A stretch of 64,000 bases of DNA from Luteolibacter sp. SL250 (GCF_026625605.1 NZ_CP113054.1:3596001-3660000); one strand, 5' to 3'. Counted from the stretch's first letter, positions 37,665 to 47,898 are shown. Numbers and translations are program-made. Notes: generated from the sequence alone by a model not told the origin.

Positions 37665-39722
37665 TCAATCCTCCATCACATCATGATACGCGGAGATGAA
37701 CTCCGACGCGGACCATGCCTGGAAGGCCTTGCCCATGGGTCTGCCGGTCTGGCCGTGGTACCATTCGTTGAACTCCCACTCCTGGTAGATCCCCTGGTGG
37801 TTCAGTTCCGCCAGCTTGAGCAGTTCCTTGCGGGCGATGTCACGCAGTCCCAGCCGGTTGATGAACTTCACCCACTGTCCGCCGACCCATCCCCAGATAC
37901 CGCCGTTGTGGTAGTGGTTCGGCAGGTTGAGGAGATTGACGGTGTAGTAGCTCTTCCAGTCCGGGTCACCCGCGTTCACCACCGGGTAGAGGTTCCTCAC
38001 CGGGAACGGCTGGTTCACCCCGACGCCCCACATGAAACGGAACGCGACCTTCGCCTTCTCGATGTCGAGCACGTTGAAAAGGAATGCCATCACATTCGCC
38101 GGGACGTCACAGCGCCAGTCGAACGAGAACGGCGTCACCTGCGCGAGGAGGTAGCGCGAGTCACCGATGGCGTGCTGGACCTGGTCGAAGTTGACCACGC
38201 TGTCCCCTGCGGAGAGCGCGTGGGTGCTGGGCCAGAACCGCTTTAGGATGGCCTGCTTCACCCGCTCCGCGCGCAGGAAGTAGCGGCTGGCGATGGCTTT
38301 CTCCCCCAGCAGCTCCATCATCCGCGCGTAACATACATTCGCCCTGCACCACAGGACCTCGTCATAGAGCACGTTGTAGCTGCGGTTGAAGAGATCCATC
38401 CAGTCGCCCGCCTCCGGCACCTCCAGCAGTCCGTCCTGGTTGCTGTCATGGGCCTCCAGCCACTGCATGACCCGGGCGATGGCGCCGCGGTATTCGCGCA
38501 GCAACTTCACCTCCCGTGTCTTTTCCACGAAGGCGTGCAACGCGATGACGACCCACAGGCCGCTGTCGATGGCGGCGATGCCACCGACGCCGGAGTAGTC
38601 CGGCTTTCCGCTGGCGATGTGCACGTTCGCCGGGATCTGGCCGTTCTCCGCCAGATGACCCAGCAGCGTGCGCAGGGTGGCGCGCTGGCAGTCGCGGAAA
38701 CGGTCGTCATGCGCGGCGAGGCTGCCGGTGATGGCCATGGCCCCGTCCCGCCCCCACACGCTGTTGTAGTTCTCATCCGTGCCGGTCACGGCGTTGTCGC
38801 CGATGGAACACGCGCTGAAGCCGAGCGGGGTGACGCATTTCTCCAATGCCTCCAGCGCCTTCTGGTAGGCGGTCTGGATGAAGGACTCCTCGCTGCCCGC
38901 AGTGCGCACCGGAGTCTCGAACAAGCGGACGATCTCCGGGTCGTGCGCGTGGTCCTGGATGGAGGACCCGCAGCTTCTGATCTCCTCCACCACGCCATAG
39001 TGGACCAGTCCCTCCAGCACACCCGCGGCGCACACCCCGCGGGCACGGTAGGCGTCCGCCTCGATCAGCGCGTCCAGCAGTTCCGGCTCCGCATTCTCCA
39101 CGGCGATGCCCCTGACTCCGGAAAGCAGGAACATGGAGGCGTCATTCCCGGTGTCCCCGGCAACGACCACCTGCTCCAGCGGGATCTCCAGCTTTTCACA
39201 GAGCCACGCCAGCGCGTTGCCCTTGTTCGCGTGCATCGGCAGGATGTCGAGATCCCGTGAGGAGGAATAGACGACCTGCGCGCCGGCATCCGCCAGTTGC
39301 TTCCTGAGGGAATCAATGTCGGAGCGGCTTTTCTCCCGCCAGTACCAACTGCTCTTCCACTCATGCTGCTGCTCGTCCGGCTGGGGTTCGATGCCCTCCA
39401 GCGCGGAGACGATCTCCCTCACCCGCCGCAGGTCCCATTTCTCGTCAAGGATCGAGGAAAACTCCCTCAGCACCTCATCCTCGGCGACACGCTGGATGGT
39501 GGTGCCCACCCCGGCGATGTAGTAGTCCGGATGGGGCAACCCATTCTCCCTCACAATTCGCCGCGCGTCCTTCAGCAGACGCCCGGTGCTATAGACAAGG
39601 AGCGGTCTCTCCGCCCCCATGTCCCTCCACGTCACCACGAAATCCGCCGTCGAATCGGGTTTCCCCAACAGCGTTCCGTCCAGGTCCGAACAAAACATCC
39701 GGACGTCTTGTTTGATGTCCAT
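37665..39722 (-). CDS. Sucrose-phosphate-phosphatase-like HAD domain fused to GH100/GH15-like glycosidase
   Basis: A 685-residue fusion. Residues about 1-245 form a HAD-IIB phosphatase with intact motifs MFCSDLDGTLLGKPD, VYSTGRLLKDARR, Lys in ANKGNALAWL and VVAGDTGNDASMF. Residues about 275-685 form an (alpha/alpha)6-barrel-like domain with ENYNSVWGRDGAMAI, LEVPEAGDWMD, NHYHNGGIWGW and FQAWSASEF. These resemble alkaline/neutral invertases (GH100) and amylo-alpha-1,6-glucosidase/GH15 relatives. The neighbouring SPS-like gene supplies the phosphorylated disaccharide. A combined phosphatase and hydrolase acting on one disaccharide is inference. No signal peptide is visible, so the protein is predicted cytoplasmic. 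Confidence 0.8.
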   Translation of the reverse strand: MDIKQDVRMFCSDLDGTLLGKPDSTADFVVTWRDMGAERPLLVYSTGRLLKDARRIVRENGLPHPDYYIAGVGTTIQRVAEDEVLREFSSILDEKWDLRRVREIVSALEGIEPQPDEQQHEWKSSWYWREKSRSDIDSLRKQLADAGAQVVYSSSRDLDILPMHANKGNALAWLCEKLEIPLEQVVVAGDTGNDASMFLLSGVRGIAVENAEPELLDALIEADAYRARGVCAAGVLEGLVHYGVVEEIRSCGSSIQDHAHDPEIVRLFETPVRTAGSEESFIQTAYQKALEALEKCVTPLGFSACSIGDNAVTGTDENYNSVWGRDGAMAITGSLAAHDDRFRDCQRATLRTLLGHLAENGQIPANVHIASGKPDYSGVGGIAAIDSGLWVVIALHAFVEKTREVKLLREYRGAIARVMQWLEAHDSNQDGLLEVPEAGDWMDLFNRSYNVLYDEVLWCRANVCYARMMELLGEKAIASRYFLRAERVKQAILKRFWPSTHALSAGDSVVNFDQVQHAIGDSRYLLAQVTPFSFDWRCDVPANVMAFLFNVLDIEKAKVAFRFMWGVGVNQPFPVRNLYPVVNAGDPDWKSYYTVNLLNLPNHYHNGGIWGWVGGQWVKFINRLGLRDIARKELLKLAELNHQGIYQEWEFNEWYHGQTGRPMGKAFQAWSASEFISAYHDVMED

Positions 39723-39867
39723 CGCGCCGAACTTCGCACAAAACGGGGATGATTCAAACGGTTTCGCTCCATCTAACAGATTCTAACAGGAGTCGTTCCG
39801 CCGTGATCCCTTGAACCCCGGGGATTCACAGCGCCCCGGCCCGCCCCGGAAATCCGGATTTATGCAC

Positions 39868-39903
39868 AAAAAAAGAACGGCAACCCTGTGCGGGTTGCCG
39901 TTC
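39868..39903 (-). terminator. Rho-independent terminator of gap
   Basis: GAACGGCAACCC (39875-39886) pairs perfectly with GGGTTGCCGTTC (39892-39903) around a 5-nt loop, and on the minus strand a T run (TTTTTTTG) follows. It ends the gap transcript 25 bp after the stop and separates it from the downstream sugar genes. Confidence 0.92.
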
Positions 39904-39928
39904 CGTGAATCGCGGTTCGCGCGAAGGA

Positions 39929-41066
<1,138 letters not shown>

Positions 41067-41216
41067 TGCTGTGGACAGGTAAATCCGCCGCCCGAACCAA
41101 ACCAAAAACAAACCCACGGAAACCCACATAAACGGAAGCAATCGGGGAGATATGGCTCACGCCAAGTCTCAGAAATGGTGTGACTTTTCGTGATGGCAGA
41201 GGGAACAACGGATTAT

Positions 41217-41269
41217 ACGGATTTCACGGATTGAGAATGAAGCGGAGGATCCGAATCCGTGAAAGCCGT
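41217..41269. repeat. Inverted repeat of ACGGATTTCACGGATT
   Basis: ACGGATTTCACGGATT (41217-41232) and AATCCGTGAAAGCCGT (41254-41269) are reverse complements with one mismatch and a 21-bp spacer. The arm itself contains two CGGATT units. No coding sequence is associated. Confidence 0.7.
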
Positions 41270-41460
41270 TCCAATCCTTTGTGGATCTTGCCGGTGGTGC
41301 TGATCCACCTATCCGTCAGGAGCCATCCACACCGCCGAGCCTCTCACGAGGCTCGCTACTCCTGGAATCCGCCTTCAGGGGTGGCGGAAGTCGTGAGACT
41401 TCCGGTGGAGGGGAAGTCCATGGTGGACCGCAGCCGGTTGTTCGGATGGTGCCCACCCCG

Positions 41461-41490
41461 CCGTGATGGCGCAGCCATCCCGCTACGAAC
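41461..41490. repeat. Palindromic repeat (TGGCGCAGCCA core), copy 2
   Basis: This 30-bp copy matches the element at 33489-33509 and its right flank at 26 of 30 positions, sharing GATGGCGCAGCCAT and CGCTACG. It ends just before the small secreted-protein gene's stop codon. Confidence 0.7.
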
Positions 41491-41492
41491 GA

Positions 41493-41858
41493 TCAGCCGC
41501 CGCACACCTTGCAAGGCACTCCCTCCCCCTGCTTTCCGGCCCGTCCCTTTCCCTGGCCGAAGTAGCGGCATGATGAATTGTGCCTCTTGCCGGTGGTGCT
41601 GATCCAGCGCGCGCCGTCGGGGAGGATTTTCGCGGGTGCCTCCGCAGGCTTCGCTGTCTCCGGCTCCGCCAGTTGCTTGCGGAGCAAGGCGTTCTCCGCC
41701 TGGAGCTTCCGCAGCGCGCCTTCCAACTCGGCGATCTTCGCACGCAGCGCCGCATCACCCGATCCGGAGGCCGTCTGCGCCGACAGCGGAGCGACGGCGA
41801 AGAGCGAAAGCAATGCCGCCAGCAGACATGCGGTGGATTTCAGAACGGTGGCCTGCAT
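41493..41858 (-). CDS. Small secreted protein with coiled coil and Cys-rich C-terminus
   Basis: A 121-residue protein. A signal peptide (about 1-28, ending SAQ) is followed by a coiled coil (LRAKIAELEGALRKLQAEN, about 38-65) and a short linker. The C-terminal motif is WISTTGKRHNSSCRYFG, then PCKVCGG, with three cysteines that could bind metal or form disulfides. The motif recalls small C-terminal domains in other Verrucomicrobiota secreted proteins, but I cannot name a family. It is flanked by direct repeats on both sides. Confidence 0.65.
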   Translation of the reverse strand: MQATVLKSTACLLAALLSLFAVAPLSAQTASGSGDAALRAKIAELEGALRKLQAENALLRKQLAEPETAKPAEAPAKILPDGARWISTTGKRHNSSCRYFGQGKGRAGKQGEGVPCKVCGG

Positions 41859-41941
41859 CTAACGGATAGAATGCCGCAGATGTGCGCCCGGAGTAAAGCC
41901 TGCAGCGGATGTCGTGAGACTTCCGGTTGGGGAAAATGAAC

Positions 41942-42011
41942 GGAGCGCGGACTTCAGTCCGCTTGGCTTCGCAAAGACAGATTCTCCGGGGCGGACTGAA
42001 GTCCGCGCTCC
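41942..42011. repeat. Dispersed palindromic repeat, copy B (complete element)
   Basis: GGAGCGCGGACTTCAGTCCGC (41942-41962) and its perfect reverse complement (41991-42011) are 21-bp arms separated by 28 bp. The left arm plus 10 bp is identical to the sequence at 13858-13888. Each arm is itself nearly palindromic, giving a strong hairpin just downstream of folE2. Confidence 0.8.
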
Positions 42012-42034
42012 ATTGTTGGCCGTAACGTCTCCCC

Positions 42035-42820
42035 TCAGCGGACCTGCTTCTCGATCACGGCGTAGGCGCTGTGATTGTGGATCGACTCGAAGTTCTCCAC
42101 CTCGATGCGGTACCAGGTGATCTCCGGGCGGGCGTTGGAAAATTTGGCGACGTTGCGCACGACATCCTCGACGAAAACGGGATTGTCATAGGCACGTTCG
42201 GTGACGGCCTTTTCGTCCGGCCTCTTCAGCATGCTGTAGAGTTCGCAGCTCGCGGATTCCTCGGCGATGCGGATGAGTTCCTCGATGGCCAGCGGCGCGG
42301 AGGACCGGACGGAATAGGTGATGGTGCCGCGCTGGTTGTGCGCGCCGCGCTCGCTGATGGCCTTCGAGCACGGGCAGAGCGTGGCGACCGGGACGATGAC
42401 GGTGAGGATGAAATCGCAGCCGTTGTCCACGTCCACCCCGACGGTGAATTTCACCTCGTAGTCCACCAGGCCGGGCTTGCCGGTGACCGGGGCCGCCTTC
42501 GAGATGAAGAACGGGAACTGGAACTCGACGTGCGCTCGTTTGGCGAACAGGCGGTCCAGCAGGTTGCGCGGCAGCTTTTCCACGGTGGCGACATCCAGGA
42601 TGCTGCCGTGTTCATGGAGCGCCTCGACGAAGCGGCTCATGTGGGTGCCTTTCAGATGCGCGGGCAGGTCCACGGTCAACGCGGCGGTGGCCACGGTCCG
42701 CTGGGTGCCGCCATCCTTTTCCCGGACCTCCACCGGGAAGCGCAGGCCCTTGATTCCAACACGGTCGATGGGGATCAACCGGTCATCGATTTCATTCTGG
42801 GTGTCAGTCAGTTCCGACAT
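42035..42820 (-). CDS. folE2: GTP cyclohydrolase FolE2
   Basis: Type IB GTP cyclohydrolase making 7,8-dihydroneopterin triphosphate for folate or queuosine synthesis, 261 residues. Family motifs are the catalytic metal-binding Cys in TLCPCSKAISERGAHNQRG and the C-terminal FESIHNHSAYA. The enzyme can use metals other than zinc. It starts at ATG 42820, downstream of rpsR and beyond a terminator-like hairpin, so it is probably a separate unit. Confidence 0.93.
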   Translation of the reverse strand: MSELTDTQNEIDDRLIPIDRVGIKGLRFPVEVREKDGGTQRTVATAALTVDLPAHLKGTHMSRFVEALHEHGSILDVATVEKLPRNLLDRLFAKRAHVEFQFPFFISKAAPVTGKPGLVDYEVKFTVGVDVDNGCDFILTVIVPVATLCPCSKAISERGAHNQRGTITYSVRSSAPLAIEELIRIAEESASCELYSMLKRPDEKAVTERAYDNPVFVEDVVRNVAKFSNARPEITWYRIEVENFESIHNHSAYAVIEKQVR

Positions 42821-42838
42821 GGTCGCGGAAAACGGAAA

Positions 42839-42866
42839 GAGCCCGCCCGGTTGCTCGGACAGGCTC
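42839..42866 (-). terminator. Terminator after rpsR
   Basis: On the minus strand GAGCCTGTCCG pairs with CGGGCGGGCTC (two G-T wobbles) around a 6-nt loop, and TTTCCGTTTT follows. It sits about 30 bp beyond the rpsR stop and ends the H1/DksA-rpmG-rpsR string. Confidence 0.65.
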
Positions 42867-42892
42867 CTCCTTGAGATTTGGGATCTTCCGGC

Positions 42893-43135
42893 TTAGGGAA
42901 GAAGGTTGATCGCGCGGGACTGTTTGATCGCGCGGGTGATCTTGCGGTGAAGCTTCGCGGAAACACCGGTCACGCGGCGCGGCAGGATCTTGCCGGTTTC
43001 GGTCGTGAACTTGGTGAGGAGATCCGGATTGGTGGCAACGACTTGGGCCGCAGGGATGTCATGCCGGCGACGCGGCATCATGCGGTTCGCCTTGCGGAAA
43101 TTGATACGGCGTTGGACGGTCTTAGGCTCGGACAT
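42893..43135 (-). CDS. rpsR: 30S ribosomal protein S18 (bS18)
   Basis: Small-subunit protein of 80 residues. It has the family core [29 protein letters not shown] and a basic N-terminus. It lies 4 bp downstream of rpmG on the same strand. In many bacteria rpsR sits with rpsF and rplI; here rplI is 29 kb away, and rpmG is the partner instead. Confidence 0.97.
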   Translation of the reverse strand: MSEPKTVQRRINFRKANRMMPRRRHDIPAAQVVATNPDLLTKFTTETGKILPRRVTGVSAKLHRKITRAIKQSRAINLLP

Positions 43136-43139
43136 GAGA

Positions 43140-43313
43140 TTAGCGGAGTTCGCGGTGAAGGGTGCGGCGCTTCAGGAAGTGATTGAACTTCACTTTCTCC
43201 AGACGGCCCGGAGTGCGCAGACTCTTCTTGTTGCGCGTGGTGACGTAACGGGACGTCGGGACACCTTCCGCTTTCGCTTCGGTGCATTCAAGGATGATGA
43301 TATCGCGTGGCAT
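43140..43313 (-). CDS. rpmG: 50S ribosomal protein L33 (bL33)
   Basis: Large-subunit protein of 57 residues, [17 protein letters not shown], then [15 protein letters not shown] and a basic tail ending RRTLHRELR. Only one cysteine is present, so this is the zinc-independent form. The ATG 43313 is followed after 57 codons by TAA (43140-43142). It is 29 bp from the H1/DksA fusion gene, and rpsR follows. Confidence 0.95.
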   Translation of the reverse strand: MPRDIIILECTEAKAEGVPTSRYVTTRNKKSLRTPGRLEKVKFNHFLKRRTLHRELR

Positions 43314-43342
43314 GGGAAAAATTCGGGGACGCGGACAATGCG

Positions 43343-44473
43343 TTAATCTTCGTCTTCGTCAAGGGAAATTCCATCGGAATCTTCATCATCCGAAGTATTT
43401 CCTCCGCTGAAGCCGACTTCATTGGACGGGCGGAAGCGGCGGTTGCCGTATTCTTTCTCCCACTGCGCCTGCTCCTCGACGGTGAGGCGGGCGAACGGGA
43501 TGACCTCGAGGCGGGTCTGTGGGATCTTGCGGTTGGAGATCTCGCAGATGCCGTAGGTTCCGGCCTGGATGCGGCGGAGGGCCTGCTCGATTTCGTAGAG
43601 GGCATCCTGCTCCTTCGCGAGGACGGAGAGGGCGAAATCACGGTCGTAGGCATCGCTGCCGGCATCACCCTGGTGCATGCCGCTGCCGGAGGCTTCGCTG
43701 CCTTCCGGTGCGTTGCGGATGGTATCGCGGGTCATGCCGGACATGGCGTCCACCAGCTCGTCACGGAGATCAAGGAGGCGCTGCCTCTGTTTCTGGACGA
43801 ATGCCGGGGAGTGGGATCCGTTGGTGCCGGTGGCGACGGGCTCGGCAGGCTTCTGCGGAGCGGCCTTCGGCGGCACGAAAGGAGGCTTCACCGGGGCTGG
43901 CGGAGCGGGGAAATCAACGACGGAGGATTTGCTCTTCTGGACGGGAGCCGGCTTTTTCGGAGCTGCCACCACGACTTTCTTCTCCTCCACCTTCACGGGA
44001 GGAGCCTCCACCACGGCGGGCTTCTTTGGAGCCTCGGCGGCCTTAGGAGCCGGGGTTTCCTTTTTGGCGACTTCCTTTTTCACCGGCTTGGCGGCCGGAG
44101 CGGCGGCCTTTGCCTTCGGCTCGGCCTTCTTCGGCGCGGGAGCGGCAGGCTTTGCCTTGGAGATGGTTTTCGCGGCAGGTGCCTTGGCAGGAGCGGCTTT
44201 CTTCGGGGCGGGAGCCGCTTTCTTGGCGGCTTTCTTGGCGGGAGTCGTTTTCTTAGCGGGAGCCACTTTCTTCGGTGCAGGTTTGGCCGGGGCGGCTTTC
44301 TTCTTCACCACGGCGACCTTTTTGGCGGCCGGCTTCTTTGCCGGGACCGCTTTCTTGACTGCAGCCGGTGCTTTTTTCTTCGCGGGAGCAGGAGCTTTCT
44401 TCACGGCCTTCGCCGGGGCCTTCTTGGGGGCCGCTTTTCCTGCTGCTTTCGATGAAGTTTTTTTCGCGGCCAT
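43343..44473 (-). CDS. Histone H1-like tail fused to DksA/TraR-type domain
   Basis: A 376-residue two-part protein. The N-terminal half (about 1-215) is an Ala/Lys/Pro-rich repeat region (KKAAPAKPAPKKVAPAK) like bacterial histone H1 proteins, which bind DNA non-specifically. The C-terminal part (about 225-350) has the DksA-type coiled coil and the Cys-region equivalent YGICEISNRKIPQTRLEVIP. In DksA this region carries four zinc cysteines; here only one remains, and the second pair is replaced by FARLTVEEQ. The C-terminus is acidic (DDEDSDGISLDEDED). A chromatin-linked regulator of transcription is inferred. It heads the rpmG-rpsR string. Confidence 0.85.
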   Translation of the reverse strand: MAAKKTSSKAAGKAAPKKAPAKAVKKAPAPAKKKAPAAVKKAVPAKKPAAKKVAVVKKKAAPAKPAPKKVAPAKKTTPAKKAAKKAAPAPKKAAPAKAPAAKTISKAKPAAPAPKKAEPKAKAAAPAAKPVKKEVAKKETPAPKAAEAPKKPAVVEAPPVKVEEKKVVVAAPKKPAPVQKSKSSVVDFPAPPAPVKPPFVPPKAAPQKPAEPVATGTNGSHSPAFVQKQRQRLLDLRDELVDAMSGMTRDTIRNAPEGSEASGSGMHQGDAGSDAYDRDFALSVLAKEQDALYEIEQALRRIQAGTYGICEISNRKIPQTRLEVIPFARLTVEEQAQWEKEYGNRRFRPSNEVGFSGGNTSDDEDSDGISLDEDED

Positions 44474-44677
44474 GACAGTGGGGTCGTATGGTTTGAAACA
44501 GAAATCCTCCGCTCCGGCGTTTTTTGGGAAACGTATGGAGAAGCGAGCGCGGTGGATTAGTCCCTATCCAAGGTGTCAGCAAGGCGAAAATCCACGGTAT
44601 GCCAAAATAATCCGGGAAAACCGCCTCCGCCCGGGGCTTGATATGCCCCGGCAGTTCCCTAACCTGTCCGCCTTGCC

Positions 44678-45406
<729 letters not shown>

Positions 45407-45429
45407 CTTTTTCCCATTTTCCCACACCC

Positions 45430-46500
45430 GTGAATCTCGACGACATCCGAATCCAGATCGACAAAGTCGATCGCCAGCTCCTCGACCTCCTCTCCGAACG
45501 CGCCGACCTGGTCCACGAGGTGGGCGTGGTGAAAAAACGCGACGGCCTGCAGATCTACGCCCCGGAGCGCGAGGAATCCCTGCTCCGCAAGCTGGTGGAG
45601 ATGAACAAGGGCCGGCTGCCGGAGAAGTCCATCCGCGCCATCTACCGGGAGATCATGTCCGCCGCCCTGGCGCTGGAGGATGACCTGAAAATCGCCTACC
45701 TCGGCCCGGAAGGCACCTGGACCCACCAGGCGGCGATCAAGAAATTCGGCCACTCCGTCGGCTACGCGCCGCAGCCGAATTTCTCCGACGTGTTCGACCA
45801 AGTGGCCCGCCGTCTGGCGAACTACGGCGTGGTCCCGATCGAGAACTCCACCGAGGGCGCGGTGTCCACCACGCTCGATCTGTTCGTGGACTCCCCTCTC
45901 TTCATCTGCGCGCAGATCCTCCTGCGCATCGAGAACGGGTTGATGGCCTCCATCCCGCGGGAGGAAATCAAGACCCTCTACTCCCACCCGCAGGTGTTCG
46001 GCCAGTGCCGCTCATGGATCCTGAAGAATTTCCCGGACGCGGATCTGGTCGAGGTTTCCTCCACCACCAAGGCGGCGCAGCTCGCCCGGGACAATGCCGC
46101 CCAGGGCGCGGCCGCGCTCGGTGGCCCGCTGGCCGCGGAAATGTACGGCCTCACCCTGCTGGAGAGCGCCATCCAGGACCGCGCCACGAACACGACGCGC
46201 TTCCTGGTCATCGGAGAAAAGCCCTGCCCGCCCACCGGCAACGACCGCACCTCCATCCTCTTCGCCGTGCGCCACCAGCCCGGCTCGCTGGTGAAGGCTC
46301 TTCAGGCGTTCGAACACTTCGAGATCAACATGTCGAAGATCGAGTCCCGCCCATCCAAGCAGAAGGACTGGGAATACATCTTCTACGTCGATCTTTCCGG
46401 ACACCACCAGGACGCCAAGGTCGCGGAGGCGCTGGAGGAACTGGGCAAGCATTGCTCGCTGGTGAAGCTGCTGGGGTCGTATCCGGACACGACGGAGTGA
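45430..46500 (+). CDS. pheA: Bifunctional chorismate mutase / prephenate dehydratase
   Basis: Makes phenylpyruvate from chorismate for phenylalanine synthesis, 356 residues. An AroQ-type chorismate mutase domain (about 1-85: IRIQIDKVDRQLLDLLSERADLV) precedes the prephenate dehydratase domain (about 88-265: YLGPEGTWTHQAA, PIENSTEGAV, TNTTRFLVIG). The C-terminal ACT domain (about 275-350) has the regulatory SRPSKQKDWEYIFYVDLSGH, in which phenylalanine binds. The start is GTG 45430. It may share a transcript with scpB. Confidence 0.97.
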   Translation: MNLDDIRIQIDKVDRQLLDLLSERADLVHEVGVVKKRDGLQIYAPEREESLLRKLVEMNKGRLPEKSIRAIYREIMSAALALEDDLKIAYLGPEGTWTHQAAIKKFGHSVGYAPQPNFSDVFDQVARRLANYGVVPIENSTEGAVSTTLDLFVDSPLFICAQILLRIENGLMASIPREEIKTLYSHPQVFGQCRSWILKNFPDADLVEVSSTTKAAQLARDNAAQGAAALGGPLAAEMYGLTLLESAIQDRATNTTRFLVIGEKPCPPTGNDRTSILFAVRHQPGSLVKALQAFEHFEINMSKIESRPSKQKDWEYIFYVDLSGHHQDAKVAEALEELGKHCSLVKLLGSYPDTTE

Positions 46501-46557
46501 ACTCCGCCGAAAATCCTGCTGACGGCGGGATGGTTGGCGGTTAAGCTAGGCCCAATC

Positions 46558-46770
46558 ATGAAGCTCGAAGAGATCGCCATCGAAGCGTCCAAGCTTTCGG
46601 AAGAAGAACGGGCTTCCCTTGCCTCCCGGCTGCTCCACGGCCTGGAAAGCCCCGTCCATGATGTGAATGACGAAGAGGTTGCCCGCAGGATGCGTGAAGC
46701 GGAGGGAGATCCCACCGTATGGATCACCTTTGATGAACTCATCACCGGCCTGAGACACCGTGCAAGCTAG
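46558..46770 (+). CDS. Antitoxin of a type II system (addiction-module component family)
   Basis: A 70-residue protein with the leading helix pattern MKLEEIAIEASKLSEEERA and LASRLL, typical of the Unstab_antitox (PF09720-like) antitoxins. Its gene overlaps the following toxin gene by 11 bp, so antitoxin and toxin are made together. The start ATG 46558 is preferred to the longer upstream reading because the family N-terminus begins there. Confidence 0.85.
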   Translation: MKLEEIAIEASKLSEEERASLASRLLHGLESPVHDVNDEEVARRMREAEGDPTVWITFDELITGLRHRAS

Positions 46771-47056
46771 GTTCCACCGAAGGGTCCAGCATGACCTGAA
46801 CGAGATCATCGGAAAGTATGACGAAATCTCAGAGTTGCTGGCTGAAGACTTTCTGGCGGAGTTCCAGGCAGGCGTCCGCAAGGCGCTCCTGAATCCCAGG
46901 TTCTTCCACTTCGATGCCTGCGGGTTGCGCCGCTGCAATCTCACGCGGTTTCCTTATCATTTCCTGTATGATATCCAGATGGACATGATCAGGGTATGGG
47001 TGGTGAGACATGACCATCGGGATCCCCGCTTCGGAACCAAGCGCTTCCGGAGCTGA
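46760..47056 (+). CDS. RelE/ParE-family toxin
   Basis: A 98-residue toxin-like protein starting with GTG 46760. It has the RelE/ParE pattern: a helical N-terminus with FLAEFQAGVRKALLNPRFF, then the beta-strands NLTRFPYHFLYDI and IRVWVVRHDHRDPRF. Targets of the superfamily are mRNA on the ribosome (RelE) or gyrase (ParE); which applies cannot be told. The overlap with its antitoxin supports a functional pair. Confidence 0.85.
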   Translation: MQARFHRRVQHDLNEIIGKYDEISELLAEDFLAEFQAGVRKALLNPRFFHFDACGLRRCNLTRFPYHFLYDIQMDMIRVWVVRHDHRDPRFGTKRFRS

Positions 47057-47136
47057 GCAGCCCGTCTGGCCGGAATGAAGCGTGGCTTGGGCATCCTGCC
47101 CCAAGCCGTTGCCGGAGCGTCCCGCCCCGACCCATT

Positions 47137-47724
47137 TCAATCGGTCATCTCAAACTCCAATGTCCCTCCATCAGGCAGATCCGCGATCTGGCGGGCGAGG
47201 TCGGCATGAAACCGGATGAGTTCATCCATCGGGACCGCCTTGAACGATGAGGCGCCTCCCTCAGACTCCTTCACGCAGAATGGCGGATAGGCGAGAAATC
47301 CCTGCCCCGGCTGCAAGTGATGTTCCAGCCCGACGTTGAGATATCCCTCGATGTCCGCTTCGATTCCATCCATGAACTCCGTCAGGCACCTGGCGAATTT
47401 GCGGACAACACCGGTTTCCGCATCGAGAAGCATGACTTCATTTCCCCTGAGAAGGTATTGGTCACCGAATTGATCCTGGGCGAATGGGATGTCATCGACG
47501 TCCACCGCAGGGTACAAATGCGACAACGACTGCCCACCCCAAGAGGCCAACCGCAGGGAGTTCCAATCAGGCGCAGCGGTGCATCCGCGGAAATGGATCG
47601 CACCATGGTGGAGGATGAATCCCCCGGTCGGCTCAATGATCTTCCGCAGTTCATCCGGGAGGGATCGAAGAGACGTCTCGTCCGTCGATCCCCCAGCTTC
47701 CCATGTGATGCCGTTGGGTTTCAT
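47137..47724 (-). CDS. SUKH/SMI1-KNR4-like protein
   Basis: A 195-residue cytoplasmic protein. The N-terminal motif SLPDELRKIIEPTGGFILHHG and the later FAQDQFGDQYLLRGNEVMLLDAETG follow the SUKH pattern (leucine-rich helix, then a strand containing D-x-x-G-D or similar). SUKH proteins are often immunity proteins against polymorphic toxins, though some are regulators. No toxin of the polymorphic type is adjacent. It converges with the RelE/ParE pair across an 80-bp gap. Confidence 0.65.
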   Translation of the reverse strand: MKPNGITWEAGGSTDETSLRSLPDELRKIIEPTGGFILHHGAIHFRGCTAAPDWNSLRLASWGGQSLSHLYPAVDVDDIPFAQDQFGDQYLLRGNEVMLLDAETGVVRKFARCLTEFMDGIEADIEGYLNVGLEHHLQPGQGFLAYPPFCVKESEGGASSFKAVPMDELIRFHADLARQIADLPDGGTLEFEMTD

Positions 47725-47860
47725 TGCAGCTATGCTGGATCAGCCCCGGAGCGGGATGCTCCTTCAACAGCGTAGGGCGGGAGGTTCTTACCCCTCCACC
47801 CTTGGACTAGGTGTTTAGTGGTTTGCCATTGCAGCCGGAGGACAGGAATGGGAGCGAAGC

Positions 47861-47887
47861 GGACATAGCGGCTCTGCCGCAATGTCC
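47861..47887. repeat. Palindrome GGACATAGCGGC...GCCGCAATGTCC
   Basis: Arms of 12 bp (47861-47872, 47876-47887) with one mismatch and a 3-nt loop, 12 bp beyond the aldo/keto reductase stop. It could serve as a terminator stem (no T tract) or be a REP-type repeat. Confidence 0.6.
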
Positions 47888-47898
47888 TCCCTCCTTAC

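Larger units (their letters stand above)
41390..41927. repeat. Direct repeat GTCGTGAGACTTCCGGT flanking a small gene
   Basis: The 17-bp sequence GTCGTGAGACTTCCGGT occurs at 41390-41406 and 41911-41927 in the same orientation, one copy on either side of the 41493-41858 gene. The flanking context differs. It may be one dispersed repeat family or the footprint of an inserted segment. Confidence 0.55.
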
